The notes below the pieces were generated by a model. The model did not search any database and was not told the DNA's origin. It saw only the letters and a list, made by a program, of their open reading frames with translations. A DNA stretch of 37,285 nt from Rhodovibrio sodomensis (GTDB taxonomy: Bacteria > Pseudomonadota > Alphaproteobacteria > Kiloniellales > Rhodovibrionaceae), in NCBI RefSeq assembly GCF_016583645.1, contig NZ_NRRL01000043.1, positions 1 to 37,285 on the forward strand. Direction: 5' to 3'. Positions 15,821 through 23,450 of this stretch are shown piece by piece. Made by a program: the position numbers and the translations under genes. Numbering within the stretch: position 1 is the first letter of the stretch; each line of letters begins with the position of its first letter.

Positions 15821-15846
15821 AGCCGGCAGCCTTCGGGTTGCCGGCT
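15821..15846 (+). terminator. Strong C(UUCG)G hairpin terminator
   Basis: Eleven-nucleotide arms (15821-15831, 15836-15846; agccggcagcc/ggttgccggct, with one G-U pair) close a TTCG tetraloop. The extra-stable C(UUCG)G loop appears only on the plus strand, so it terminates a plus-strand transcript. It lies 9 bp from the stop of the convergent minus gene and may serve both. The following T-run is weak. Confidence 0.7.
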
Positions 15847-15854
15847 TCATCGCT

Positions 15855-16223
15855 TCAAAGCTCCCAATCCCACAGTTCCTTGAACGCCGTCTCGACGCGT
15901 AGCTTGAGCTTTTCGATCCGGGCCCAGGAGCAGGGTCTCGGCTCCAGAGCTCCGTCCGCAAGGCCGTCTGCCAGTTCCATGCGCAGCGAAAACGCCATTA
16001 GTGCTGCATTCTTGGTGAGAACCGCAATCACCTCCTCGGCCATCCGCTCTATGCTCCGGGCTTTATCGCGTGCGCCGCACGTCTTCAGGGCGCTCGACAG
16101 CAGCCCCATGTCTTCCATCACATGCATGACCTTGGTGTTGTAGATGGGATCGGGCTCATCGCTGGCGTGCGCCGGCGCGACTGAGACAAATGCCGCGACG
16201 CAGGCGCAGATAAGCATCTTCAT
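15855..16223 (-). CDS. Small secreted helical protein, 122 aa
   Basis: ATG 16223 is chosen because AAGGA lies 7-8 nt upstream and the product then begins with a clear Sec signal peptide (MKMLICACVAAFVSVAPAHA, cleavage near AHA-S). The mature part of about 100 residues is helical (TKVMHVMEDMGLLSSALKTC, RDKARSIERMAEEVIAVLTK) with two cysteines that could form a disulphide. It should be periplasmic. No family recognised. Confidence 0.75.
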   Translation of the reverse strand: MKMLICACVAAFVSVAPAHASDEPDPIYNTKVMHVMEDMGLLSSALKTCGARDKARSIERMAEEVIAVLTKNAALMAFSLRMELADGLADGALEPRPCSWARIEKLKLRVETAFKELWDWEL

Positions 16224-16586
16224 GTTGGTTTCCTTACTAGATGGCGAAAGGTGACGGCCAAGCTCTCGCACACTGCGAGCATCTCCGCCAGGCTCCGCGA
16301 GCTTTACCGCGTGACCGTGGCGGGCGCGGTCTCGTATGAGCCGGCGAGCCAATGAGGCGCAACTGGGCGCAGGCCGTGCCTCTATAAGTATCGATGCCTG
16401 CCCAGCGCTTTTCCTGCCTTCGTACCCACCATTACGCGCACGCACCTTCTAGGACTTCTCGTTTTGCAGCCCGGGCCTGCCCTCGTTCAGGATCGGCTCG
16501 CCCCGGTTGTCACGATTGGTCGCGGCGAACGACGCAAGCACGGTCGCGGTCAGCGCGGATGTCTCGGTCGGAACACGCAAGACGAG
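16224..16586. other. Gap without a supported gene
   Basis: This 363-bp stretch lies between the small secreted protein start (16223) and the PAS gene stop (16587). Short frames are present on both strands, but none has a start signal or recognisable product. It should contain the promoter for the gene starting at 16223. Confidence 0.35.
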
Positions 16587-17141
16587 CTATGAGCCGTTGG
16601 ACACACCCAGCTCCGCCCTCCACGCCAGAACATCATCGATCTCCAAGAATCGCTCGTCCATGTACTCGGGCGGCTTCTCCCAGTCGTCCCGGCGCCCTCC
16701 ACCATAATCCGTGACGCCGAAGAGGTGGGTGCCGTTCACGCCGTCGTCGGACAGCGGCAAGATCAGACGTTCCCCCTCGCGATACCCGCCGATCCGCATG
16801 TAAACCCGCCCGACGGCGTACACCACGCCCGGCGTGTTGAGCACGTGGAGGAAGCGCGCCCGGACGATCTCGCGCATGTGCGATTCGATGATGTCGGCGA
16901 GGTGCTTGCCGCGCAGTGAGTAACCGAAGACCTCGTTCACGTGCTCACCCGCAAGGCGGTAGCGGAACGCGTCGTCTTCTGAAAGGTGCTCGATCAACCA
17001 GACGTAGGGGAGCGCGTGCCGGATCGCGTTGAGGTCGATCTCTGTGCGGGACGGGAGCCGCCCAGGCGTGTACGCACTCAACCACCAGCGCGCGACAACG
17101 CGTAGGGCGGGAGAACGCAAGGGGCACAACGCTGAAGACAA
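16587..17141 (-). CDS. PAS domain protein (PAS_5-like)
   Basis: About 184 residues, apparently from a TTG at 17141. The pattern ARWWLSAYTPGRLPSRTEID, then RHALPYVWLIEHL, FRYRLAGEHVNEVFGYSLRG and a late LILPLSDDGVNGTHLFGVTDY is that of the PAS_5 family (PF07310), common in Alphaproteobacteria. The PAS fold fills the protein and no output domain is attached. The ligand is unknown. It starts 12 bp after the HNH endonuclease stop, so both are in one operon. The TTG start and lack of a clear Shine-Dalgarno suggest translational coupling. Confidence 0.8.
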   Translation of the reverse strand: MSSALCPLRSPALRVVARWWLSAYTPGRLPSRTEIDLNAIRHALPYVWLIEHLSEDDAFRYRLAGEHVNEVFGYSLRGKHLADIIESHMREIVRARFLHVLNTPGVVYAVGRVYMRIGGYREGERLILPLSDDGVNGTHLFGVTDYGGGRRDDWEKPPEYMDERFLEIDDVLAWRAELGVSNGS

Positions 17142-17153
17142 GGCGGCTCGGAC

Positions 17154-17906
17154 CTATTCGTTGCGAAAGACGAGCGCGCGCAGCTCTTCCATGCCCAGCC
17201 ATGGCGACTGTGCGTGCACGGCCCGGTGGCAATTGGCGCAGATCAAGGCCAGATCGTCCAGGCGTGTCACCAAGCCGGTGCGTAGCGTGTGGACGGGCTG
17301 GATGTGGTGGCACTCGATAACCCCGGAGCTGCGCTCGCCATACACCTCCTCAGCCTCGAAGCGACACGCCTCACAGAACAGCCTGCCGTGTCGCGCGCAG
17401 AACTGCGCCTTCTTGCGCTGCACCAGCTTCCCGGACCGCTCGCGGTGCCGATGCAGCCTGGTGACGAGCTGCCCCTCCTGGGCCTCGATAGTGTCATCTG
17501 CGCCGAGCTGCTGTAGTTCGGGGTGAACGTCGCCGGCCCGGAAGTTCTCGCGGATCGCTTTGGCCACCCGGTGAAGACGGTCAGCATCGGCGGCGAACTC
17601 GTTCCACACCGCCTCTTCGCCGCCGCCCCCACGCGTCAAACCGACCCTTCCGCCGCTGGTGTAGGCTGGGTCAAGACGGCGGAAGTTCATCAGCTTCATG
17701 TAGGTGCCGTTGACGTTGCGGTACTTCTCGAAGTGCCGGTGCCCCAACGTCTCGCCGAGCACGTTCAGCTCGCGGCTCAGCTCCTCGATTTCGCGGCTCG
17801 TCTTACCCGGCGGCCTGTCGCGATGGCGGACGTACAAATCCAGCGCCAGGATTAGTTCGTCCCGGCTCCAAGTCGGGTTGCGTTTCGGCCCGCCCGCATC
17901 CGCCAT
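17154..17906 (-). CDS. HNH endonuclease, ScoMcrA/McrA-like
   Basis: About 250 residues from ATG 17906 (MADAGGPKRNPTWSRDELIL); a TTG at 17942 is in frame. The N-terminal domain (about 8-110) has NPTWSRDELILALDLYVRH, an RNVNGTYMKLMNFRRLDP segment and an EEAVWNEFAADADRL helix, known from HNH enzymes related to modification-dependent McrA-type restriction. The C-terminal HNH nuclease shows CARHGRLFCEAC, IECHHIQPVHTL and LALICANCHRAVH, with the catalytic His and metal-binding residues intact. It is predicted to cut foreign or modified DNA. It forms an operon with a downstream PAS protein. A palindrome overlaps its start region. Confidence 0.9.
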   Translation of the reverse strand: MADAGGPKRNPTWSRDELILALDLYVRHRDRPPGKTSREIEELSRELNVLGETLGHRHFEKYRNVNGTYMKLMNFRRLDPAYTSGGRVGLTRGGGGEEAVWNEFAADADRLHRVAKAIRENFRAGDVHPELQQLGADDTIEAQEGQLVTRLHRHRERSGKLVQRKKAQFCARHGRLFCEACRFEAEEVYGERSSGVIECHHIQPVHTLRTGLVTRLDDLALICANCHRAVHAQSPWLGMEELRALVFRNE

Positions 17907-17908
17907 GC

Positions 17909-17937
17909 GCGCAGTGTGTCCGACCGGACACTTGCGC
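17909..17937. promoter_or_regulatory. Palindrome at the HNH gene start
   Basis: GTGTCCG-AC-CGGACAC (17916-17931) is a perfect 7-bp inverted repeat, extended by outer GCGCA/TGCGC arms (17909-17913, 17933-17937). It lies directly upstream of ATG 17906 on the minus strand. It could be an operator that keeps the nuclease silent, or a hairpin in the mRNA leader. Confidence 0.5.
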
Positions 17938-18047
17938 GTCAAAGCCCGGCGTCACGGTGCTAAAGCACCTATACACCGCACCGGCCTCCGCTATCTTCAA
18001 GTTGCGCTGTTACGCCGTTACAGCCCGCCACACGGGAGAATCAGACG

Positions 18048-18719
18048 ATGGCCGTCTACGCCTACTGCCGGGTCAGCACCGGGCGCCAAGCCGAAGAGGG
18101 CGAGAGCCTCGACGTTCAACGCCGGCAGGTCGAGGGCTACGCGACCATGCTGGGGCTTCAGATCGACCATGTGTACGTCGAGCGGGGCGTGTCGGGGTCG
18201 AAGCCGCTCTCGGAGCGTCCAGAGGGCGCCCGCTTGCTTGCCGTTCTCCGCGAGGGGGATACCGTGATCGCGCCAAAGCTCGACCGCATGTTCCGCTCGG
18301 CGTCAGACGCGTTGGCGGTGGGCGACGACCTCAAGAGGCGCGCGATCTCCCTCCACTTCATCGACCTGGGCGGCGACGTGACCGGCAACGGGATCAGCAA
18401 ACTGGTCTTCACGATCCTGAGCGCTGTAGCCGAGGCCGAGCGCGACCGCATCCGGGAGCGCATCCGCGACGTGAAGACGGACCAGCGCCAGCGGCAGCGC
18501 TTCCTGGGCGGCGCGAAGCCGTTCGGCTACCGCGTCGGCGATGACGGGGAGTTGGTGCCGGATGAGCGGGAGCAGGCGGCGCTAGCGCGGATAAAGGAAC
18601 TGCGGAGCGCGGGTGTCGCGCTGCGGCGGGTCGCGGAGACGGTGACCGCTGAAACCGGAGTGTCGGTGTCACACATGCTAGTTTGTCGCGTTTCGCGCTG
18701 TAACCATTTAGACCGCTAA
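18048..18719 (+). CDS. Serine recombinase (resolvase), altered C-terminus
   Basis: A 223-residue resolvase/invertase. ATG 18048 has GGGAG 8 nt upstream. The catalytic domain is complete: AYCRVSTGRQAEEGESLDVQ with Ser10 as nucleophile, the ERGVSGSKPLSERPEGARLL loop and APKLDRMFRSASDAL with catalytic arginines, then the long E helix (SAVAEAERDRIRERIRDVK). After it comes GGAKPFGYRVGDDGELVPDE, the start of the recombinase domain linker, and an HTH-like end. The last 15 residues (after VSVSH) no longer look like the family, so the C-terminal DNA-binding helix may have been cut by the neighbouring AT-rich segment. Confidence 0.85.
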   Translation: MAVYAYCRVSTGRQAEEGESLDVQRRQVEGYATMLGLQIDHVYVERGVSGSKPLSERPEGARLLAVLREGDTVIAPKLDRMFRSASDALAVGDDLKRRAISLHFIDLGGDVTGNGISKLVFTILSAVAEAERDRIRERIRDVKTDQRQRQRFLGGAKPFGYRVGDDGELVPDEREQAALARIKELRSAGVALRRVAETVTAETGVSVSHMLVCRVSRCNHLDR

Positions 18720-18750
18720 ATGCACCAAAAAAGCATTCCACTCGGGCGGG

Positions 18751-21261
18751 CTAGTCACGACCTTTTTTCCGCCTGCGCTCCTGATCGTTATCACCGTAGT
18801 TGCGCAAAGCTGATCGTGTTGCGCGCCTCTGATTTTCATCAAATTTGCTTTTTGCATCAGAAATGGGATTGCTGCACCAATCAGTGGATATTCCCCTCCG
18901 TCGTGCCTCTTCCTCCAGAGGCCTGTACATCTCCTTCATATATTCAAAAAATCGGCGGGTCCGTTCCTTCCGTATGTTAAATCGAGCAAGAATATCGCGT
19001 TCGTCGTAAATCTTGTCTGTTAAATCTCGTAGTTCTGTCCAAACATCTTCGTCGGGAATGAAGGTGTCCATCATGACATTCTCAAGATACATGATGTTGG
19101 CAATAAGCTCTCGCGCTATGTAGCCCCCTAACCTGGTAGGTATAAAGCTCGCTTCCAAAGAAACCTCAGTTTGTCCGGCGGTCTGCAAAAAACGTAACCA
19201 GCATAAATCTCTCAGCACATGTAGGCATATTGTCTCGCCAAACCCCATCTCGTCGAAAATTTGAGAGATGCGTTCGCCGTCTACACTTTGCACACTACCT
19301 TTCCCGCCTTCATTTACACAGCCAGCCAGCACAAACAGTCTTAAAAGTTGTGCTTTGGTTTGTGATAGCTTCGCGTCGAATGGATTGCCAATAACAGAAT
19401 ATTCTTCCGAGTATATTGATCGGTTGCCCAACATAATCGCGCGCAGGGCCTCGTGTTGAGGCATAACATACTTGCCAGTCCGCTGGTATATATCGAGCGC
19501 TTTACCGGTTGCTGTATAGCCAAATTGCAAGAACTCCCGAGTCATCCGTAGAGCGAGTCGAATATCAGATGTTGCAAGAATGTCAATCAAGTTGCCAACT
19601 TCGGTTCCCAAAACAGAAGTCTGGACAAGATCAATTACGACCGATAAGTCGTCTAATTCAAACTTTATCCCGCTTTCCGAGGTAAACTCGCCTGATTCGC
19701 CTTTAAGTAGTTCGCGAGCTAATAAAAAGCGCTTGGATAGCACAGAAGAAACAACGGGTGGGTCAATATAAATCGGATCAAAATCAAAAGCATCAAATAT
19801 AGGCAAATTACGGTTGCGAACGTAGGTTTTTTCACGGAGAGATAGCATTAAATTCATGTGATTCCGTTGTGCAATAGCCATCGTGTCTGAGAAAATTTGA
19901 GATTGGAATTCATCGCGCTCGAACTGATCAATGTTATCAACGACCAAAAACACCGGCGCATTCTTAACGGCCTGGGCAAGAAGGCGTTCAACGTAAGGTT
20001 GAACCTCGTGATACTCAGTGAGAATCATTTCAGTAATTTTCTTGTTCGCCTCATCTTCGTTTTGGGAGAGAAGAAAGAGGGGTCCCTTCAAGAGCGATTC
20101 GATTTTGTCTTTGTAAGCGGGCCGAATACATTTGTGCCAATCCGAAAAATAAGAATCGGATTGCATGTATTCGAAAATTTTATGGAATATGAAATCTGTT
20201 GGCTTTTCATCAAGAGCTAGCTCCCGCCCATCTACATATATCCAGTGTGGGTATGGTTCGTCCTTTGGCGGGACGAACTTCTGGGCGGCAGAAATACGTC
20301 TGCTGTAGTGGATGAATGTTGTCTTTCCAGCGCCGACAGTGCCGAGGACCAACATCGCCAGTGGGCGCGCCCGTTGGGACGCTTTCTCTATCGCGTCACC
20401 AACGTAACCTTCTCGGCGGCGGCCTTTCTTACCTTCAGTGCTTTCGCGGAGTGGGCGAGCTGGGGCTTTAGGTAAGACGGGTTGGCGTTTCGAGATATGC
20501 ATATTAATTCGGCGATCAAAGCGCGTACGCTCTGGTGTTGAAACGTAGCACTTTTCAAGAAGTGACTCATCAGAAAGTATGCTATCTTCGTTGAAAGCCG
20601 TCGTTATTGCATCTTCGATCAGGTGGAACAGATTCTGGCGGTGAATTTTGTGAAAGGGGCGGTGATAAAATTGGTTCAAACGTCTTTGATGATATTGGTC
20701 CTCAATGCGGCCCAGTAGATCATTCTCGAGGCTTCCATTAATGACATTCTCGCGAGCTAAAAGATCGTAAAACTCATCAAAGCCATCACCTAGAACCGTT
20801 TGAAGAGAGGGAAAAATTATCGCCGAAGATTGTGATAAAGGGATTTGATCGACGCGGTGACCCGGAAAAATAATCCATGACGAGCCATTTGTGACTAAAG
20901 AGAATGGGATGCTTTGCTGAACAGCGTAATCGCGAGCTTGCTTGATCGTTTCACCGAGCAACCCTTGTAAGATTTTGCCACGTAGGTTTGTGCGGCGTAA
21001 GTTCGGGACATCACCGAAAGTATCTCCAACCTTTTTTGCTTCCACGACAAATGCGGTGCGGCCCGTCCGAAAAATATAGTCTGCGTAAACGTTTCTTCCA
21101 TCATGATCAATGCGCTCTTCGACTGTGACATCGTCATACGTCCAACCAAGAAGACCAAAGAAAATTTGGTCGATAACTTTTAACCGGGTCTCGGCTTCGT
21201 TTGCCGAGTGGAGAGACAAGTTGCTGTAGGTTTTTAAGAGAGACTCGCGATCAACGGTCAT
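18751..21261 (-). CDS. HsdR_N-like nuclease fused to P-loop NTPase, candidate defence protein
   Basis: An 836-residue protein; ATG 21261 has TAGGTAG about 7 nt upstream. Residues 20-135 match the N-terminal nuclease domain of type I restriction HsdR: E24, D61 in VYADYIF, E74-x-K76 in VVEAKK, then QARDYAVQQSIPFSLVTNGS, which completes a PD-(D/E)XK core. A linker rich in R, K and P follows (250-285). The NTPase has Walker A GTVGAGKTT (307-315) and Walker B VFLVVDNID (437-445), then LMLSLREKTY, suggesting an AAA/STAND-type ATPase. The C-terminal 350 residues are helical without recognisable repeats. No methylase or specificity subunit is nearby. It is AT-rich compared with all neighbours. The layout recalls Avs-like nuclease-NTPase proteins but is shorter and lacks visible TPRs. 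Confidence 0.85.
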   Translation of the reverse strand: MTVDRESLLKTYSNLSLHSANEAETRLKVIDQIFFGLLGWTYDDVTVEERIDHDGRNVYADYIFRTGRTAFVVEAKKVGDTFGDVPNLRRTNLRGKILQGLLGETIKQARDYAVQQSIPFSLVTNGSSWIIFPGHRVDQIPLSQSSAIIFPSLQTVLGDGFDEFYDLLARENVINGSLENDLLGRIEDQYHQRRLNQFYHRPFHKIHRQNLFHLIEDAITTAFNEDSILSDESLLEKCYVSTPERTRFDRRINMHISKRQPVLPKAPARPLRESTEGKKGRRREGYVGDAIEKASQRARPLAMLVLGTVGAGKTTFIHYSRRISAAQKFVPPKDEPYPHWIYVDGRELALDEKPTDFIFHKIFEYMQSDSYFSDWHKCIRPAYKDKIESLLKGPLFLLSQNEDEANKKITEMILTEYHEVQPYVERLLAQAVKNAPVFLVVDNIDQFERDEFQSQIFSDTMAIAQRNHMNLMLSLREKTYVRNRNLPIFDAFDFDPIYIDPPVVSSVLSKRFLLARELLKGESGEFTSESGIKFELDDLSVVIDLVQTSVLGTEVGNLIDILATSDIRLALRMTREFLQFGYTATGKALDIYQRTGKYVMPQHEALRAIMLGNRSIYSEEYSVIGNPFDAKLSQTKAQLLRLFVLAGCVNEGGKGSVQSVDGERISQIFDEMGFGETICLHVLRDLCWLRFLQTAGQTEVSLEASFIPTRLGGYIARELIANIMYLENVMMDTFIPDEDVWTELRDLTDKIYDERDILARFNIRKERTRRFFEYMKEMYRPLEEEARRRGISTDWCSNPISDAKSKFDENQRRATRSALRNYGDNDQERRRKKGRD

Positions 21262-21695
21262 ACAGACTACCTACGTTAAAGCGCTTATAGCGAATCCGCG
21301 TTTTCAGAGGTTATCAGGAAACTGGTGTTAGGTCAGGTGTTTGGGTGCCAACGCTATGGGCGTGGCCGACGGAAGGCGCGATGTCGGTAAGTTTATCTCA
21401 TCAAGGTGGTGGCGCGCGAAGCTGCGACCGATGTGAAGCGCTTTCCGATGAATGGGACTGGATTGAAAACAGGACGCGGCACACCCGACAACTCGTGTAT
21501 TTTTGTAGTGTAAGGTTCAGGTATCTCGACACGTCGGCTTACGAGACCCACCCTTCAACGCTAAGGTAGACGACGTTGGCGTCGCCACAAACGGGCCACA
21601 CCAACTGGCGTGGGTGTCGAGCACACGAGTAACGCCTGGGGTGTGGAGTTTTTGAAGCACTGTGGATAACGCAGTCAGAAACCAATGACCCTGTC
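21262..21695. other. Island right-end leader, no supported gene
   Basis: About 430 bp between the nuclease-NTPase start and the right repeat. No credible gene is seen on either strand. A weak stem (ccacacc/ggcgtgg, 21596-21613) lacks a T-run. On the minus strand it would be the 5' leader of any transcript running from the orphan tRNA promoter (21757-21785) into the nuclease-NTPase gene. Confidence 0.4.
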
Positions 21696-21750
21696 GCTCC
21701 GGAGGCCGACGCTCTATCCAGCTGAGCTACGGGTCCTGCGTCGCAACGCG
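21696..21750 (-). pseudogene. Orphan 5' half of tRNA-Arg at the right attachment site (attR)
   Basis: Identical over 55 bp to 1904-1958. It contains the first 43 nt of tRNA-Arg up to the 3' side of the anticodon stem, then the sequence changes to unrelated island DNA at 21695. No T arm or acceptor 3' strand follows, so it cannot make a tRNA. It is the chromosomal 5' half left behind after integration. Confidence 0.85.
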
Positions 21751-21756
21751 TTGCGG

Positions 21757-21785
21757 ACCATAAGCCCTCTGCCCCGGCCCGACAA
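21757..21785 (-). promoter_or_regulatory. Original tRNA-Arg promoter, now orphaned
   Basis: On the minus strand a -35 TTGTCG (21780-21785) and a -10 TATGGT (21757-21762) are 17 nt apart, at the same distance from the tRNA half as the left copy. Spacer and flank differ from the left copy at many positions while the elements and the upstream ACCCGG block are kept. It reads into the island. Confidence 0.6.
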
Positions 21786-21830
21786 CCGGGTTTCAGAGGC
21801 GATCGGTCAGGCTTGGGCGGCCCCCCGTGC

Positions 21831-22487
21831 CTACTGCCGGATCATGCCGCCCATCGGGCCGCCCTGCATGGCGTCAGGCATCTTCGACAGGTCCATCACC
21901 CGGGTGCCTTCGGGCAGGGTGAACAGGTGGTTCGGCTGGTCGCCGCGCGCGACCTCGGTGAGCGTGATCCGGATCGGCGAGCTGCTGCCGTCGGAGAAGC
22001 TGACCGTGCCGGCCAGCTTGACCCGGATGCCGTCGTCGGTGACCCAGGCGTAGCCGTCGAAGGTGGTGCCATGGCCGTTGTCGCCGGCGATCCGGTACTT
22101 GGTGGTCGCCAGCCCGTTGACCGTCTCCTCGCCCACCGGCTCGGCGTCGAAGCCCTGCAGGTCGCCCGAATCCAGGTCGCGCATCGCGCGTTCGTAGTTC
22201 ATCTTCATCGCCGCGTTCATGCCGGGCATCAGCATGAACAGCTCCTGGTCGGCCGGGCGGGTGATGATCGTCACCGTCTGGCCCTGGGTCTGCATTTCCC
22301 GGCGCTCGCGCAGGCCGTCGCGGTAGACGGTCGCCCGCATCGAGCGGCCGCCCTTCACCTCGACCAGCTCGACCGCCTTGTAGCTGGTCTGCGGGCCCGG
22401 CACGGTCTCGGCCGCGGCCGGCCGGGGCGCCGCGAGCAATGCGGCGGCGGCGAGGACAAGCGGGGCGACAAACACGCGGATGCGCAT
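21831..22487 (-). CDS. Secreted DUF4412-like protein, 218 aa
   Basis: ATG 22487 (or GTG 22490), with GGGAGG upstream. A Sec signal peptide (MRIRVFVAPLVLAAAALLAA, cleavage near AAAE) is followed by a LolA-like beta fold: AVELVEVKGGRSMRATVYRD, TIITRPADQELFMLMPGMN and LDLDSG-type strands, then VNGLATTKYRIAG and GYAWVTDDGIRVKLAG. This matches periplasmic proteins of the DUF4412/lipoprotein-carrier-like type, whose role is unknown. The C-terminus is Met/Gly-rich (MPDAMQGGPMGGMIRQ). It is the first chromosomal gene right of the island. Confidence 0.75.
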   Translation of the reverse strand: MRIRVFVAPLVLAAAALLAAPRPAAAETVPGPQTSYKAVELVEVKGGRSMRATVYRDGLRERREMQTQGQTVTIITRPADQELFMLMPGMNAAMKMNYERAMRDLDSGDLQGFDAEPVGEETVNGLATTKYRIAGDNGHGTTFDGYAWVTDDGIRVKLAGTVSFSDGSSSPIRITLTEVARGDQPNHLFTLPEGTRVMDLSKMPDAMQGGPMGGMIRQ

Positions 22488-22613
22488 CACGGCGGGGACC
22501 TCCCGGGGTCGGTCTTGGCTCGGGGTTGCGGTTGGGCGTTGCGGCTCGGCAGCGCGGCTCGGCAGCGCGGCTGGGCTGGGACTGTAACCCGTCGCGCCCC
22601 GGTTGTCTTGGCT

Positions 22614-23318
22614 TCAGCCCAGGACCGCGGAGCTGACCGAGAGGTAGTGCAGGCTGGCCGCGATCAGCACGAACAGGTGCCAGAGCGCCTTGTGGTAGGT
22701 GAACCGCTTCATGACGTAGACGCCGACGCCCGCGGTGTAGGTCACCCCGCCCGCCAGCAGGAGCCACAGCGGCCCCGGATCGACCGAGTCGATCAGGCTG
22801 TCGAGCGTCATCACCACGCTCCAGCCGAGCAGCAGGTAGAGCGCGATCGACAGCCGCTCGAGCCGGCGCGGGTAGCCGATCTTGAGACCGGCCCCGGCGA
22901 GCGCGCAGGCCCAGACGAACGCCGTGAACCCGACCCCCCAGGCGCCGCCCACCTTGACCAGCATGAACGGCGTGTAGGTGCCGGCGATCAGCAGGAAGAT
23001 GGTGGCGTGGTCGATCGCCCGCAGCCGCTCGATCCGGTGCGCGGCCCGGGTCATGTTGTAGGCGGCGGAGAACGCCAGCATCGCGACCAGCGTCGCGCTA
23101 TAGATAAGCAGGCTGAGCCAGGCGAGCGCGCCGGTGCCCGGCTGCAGCGCCGCCCGGCCCAGCAGCACGGCGGCGGCGATCAGGCCCAGCGGCACGCCCA
23201 GCAGGTGCACCACGGCATCCGCCCGGCGGGCCAGCTGGGCCTGCCGGCGGGTCAGCCCGCGGTCGCGCCGTCCGGGCGCGGGACTGTCGGGTTGCGGGTC
23301 GGCGGCCGGATCGCGCAT
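22614..23318 (-). CDS. Hemolysin III (PAQR) family membrane protein
   Basis: 234 residues with a basic N-terminus and seven hydrophobic segments. Family motifs include VHLLGVPLGLIAAAVLL in TM1, an SAAYNMTRAAHRIERLRAID loop, DHATIFLLIAGTYTPFML, and the C-terminal FTYHKALWHLFVLIAASLHY with conserved histidines that bind zinc in PAQR proteins. Length and motif order match the HlyIII/YqfA family. Bacterial members are linked to membrane energy or lipid metabolism; haemolytic activity is rarely shown. It is probably a single gene. Confidence 0.93.
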   Translation of the reverse strand: MRDPAADPQPDSPAPGRRDRGLTRRQAQLARRADAVVHLLGVPLGLIAAAVLLGRAALQPGTGALAWLSLLIYSATLVAMLAFSAAYNMTRAAHRIERLRAIDHATIFLLIAGTYTPFMLVKVGGAWGVGFTAFVWACALAGAGLKIGYPRRLERLSIALYLLLGWSVVMTLDSLIDSVDPGPLWLLLAGGVTYTAGVGVYVMKRFTYHKALWHLFVLIAASLHYLSVSSAVLG

Positions 23319-23450
23319 CGCGGGCGGCAGGATACGTGTCGCTGGCGGGTTTATGAAGGGTGCGCGCGTCGGCGCACAAACCGGGCCGGCGGCTGGATGC
23401 CGCCGACCCGGGTGGCGTCGATCCGGCTTGGCATCGATCCGGGGTGGCGC

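Larger units (their letters stand above)
1904..21750. mobile_element. Integrated genomic island in tRNA-Arg(CCG), about 19.8 kb
   Basis: The two 55-bp direct repeats (1904-1958, 21696-21750) bound a segment with a tyrosine recombinase near the left end, a serine recombinase, an Xre regulator, a candidate origin, restriction-type nucleases and many unrecognised genes. Base composition varies strongly inside it: the surface protein (9906-10928) and the nuclease-NTPase (18751-21261) are visibly AT-rich, while the flanks are GC-rich. There are no phage structural genes and no conjugation genes, so it is not a complete prophage or ICE. A satellite-like or mobilised defence island is an inference. 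Degraded genes (mscL, methyltransferase) show that it is also a site of decay. Confidence 0.85.

Noticed and set aside
1904..21750. Complete prophage or conjugative element
   Set aside because: No capsid, tail, terminase, relaxase or type IV secretion gene is seen.
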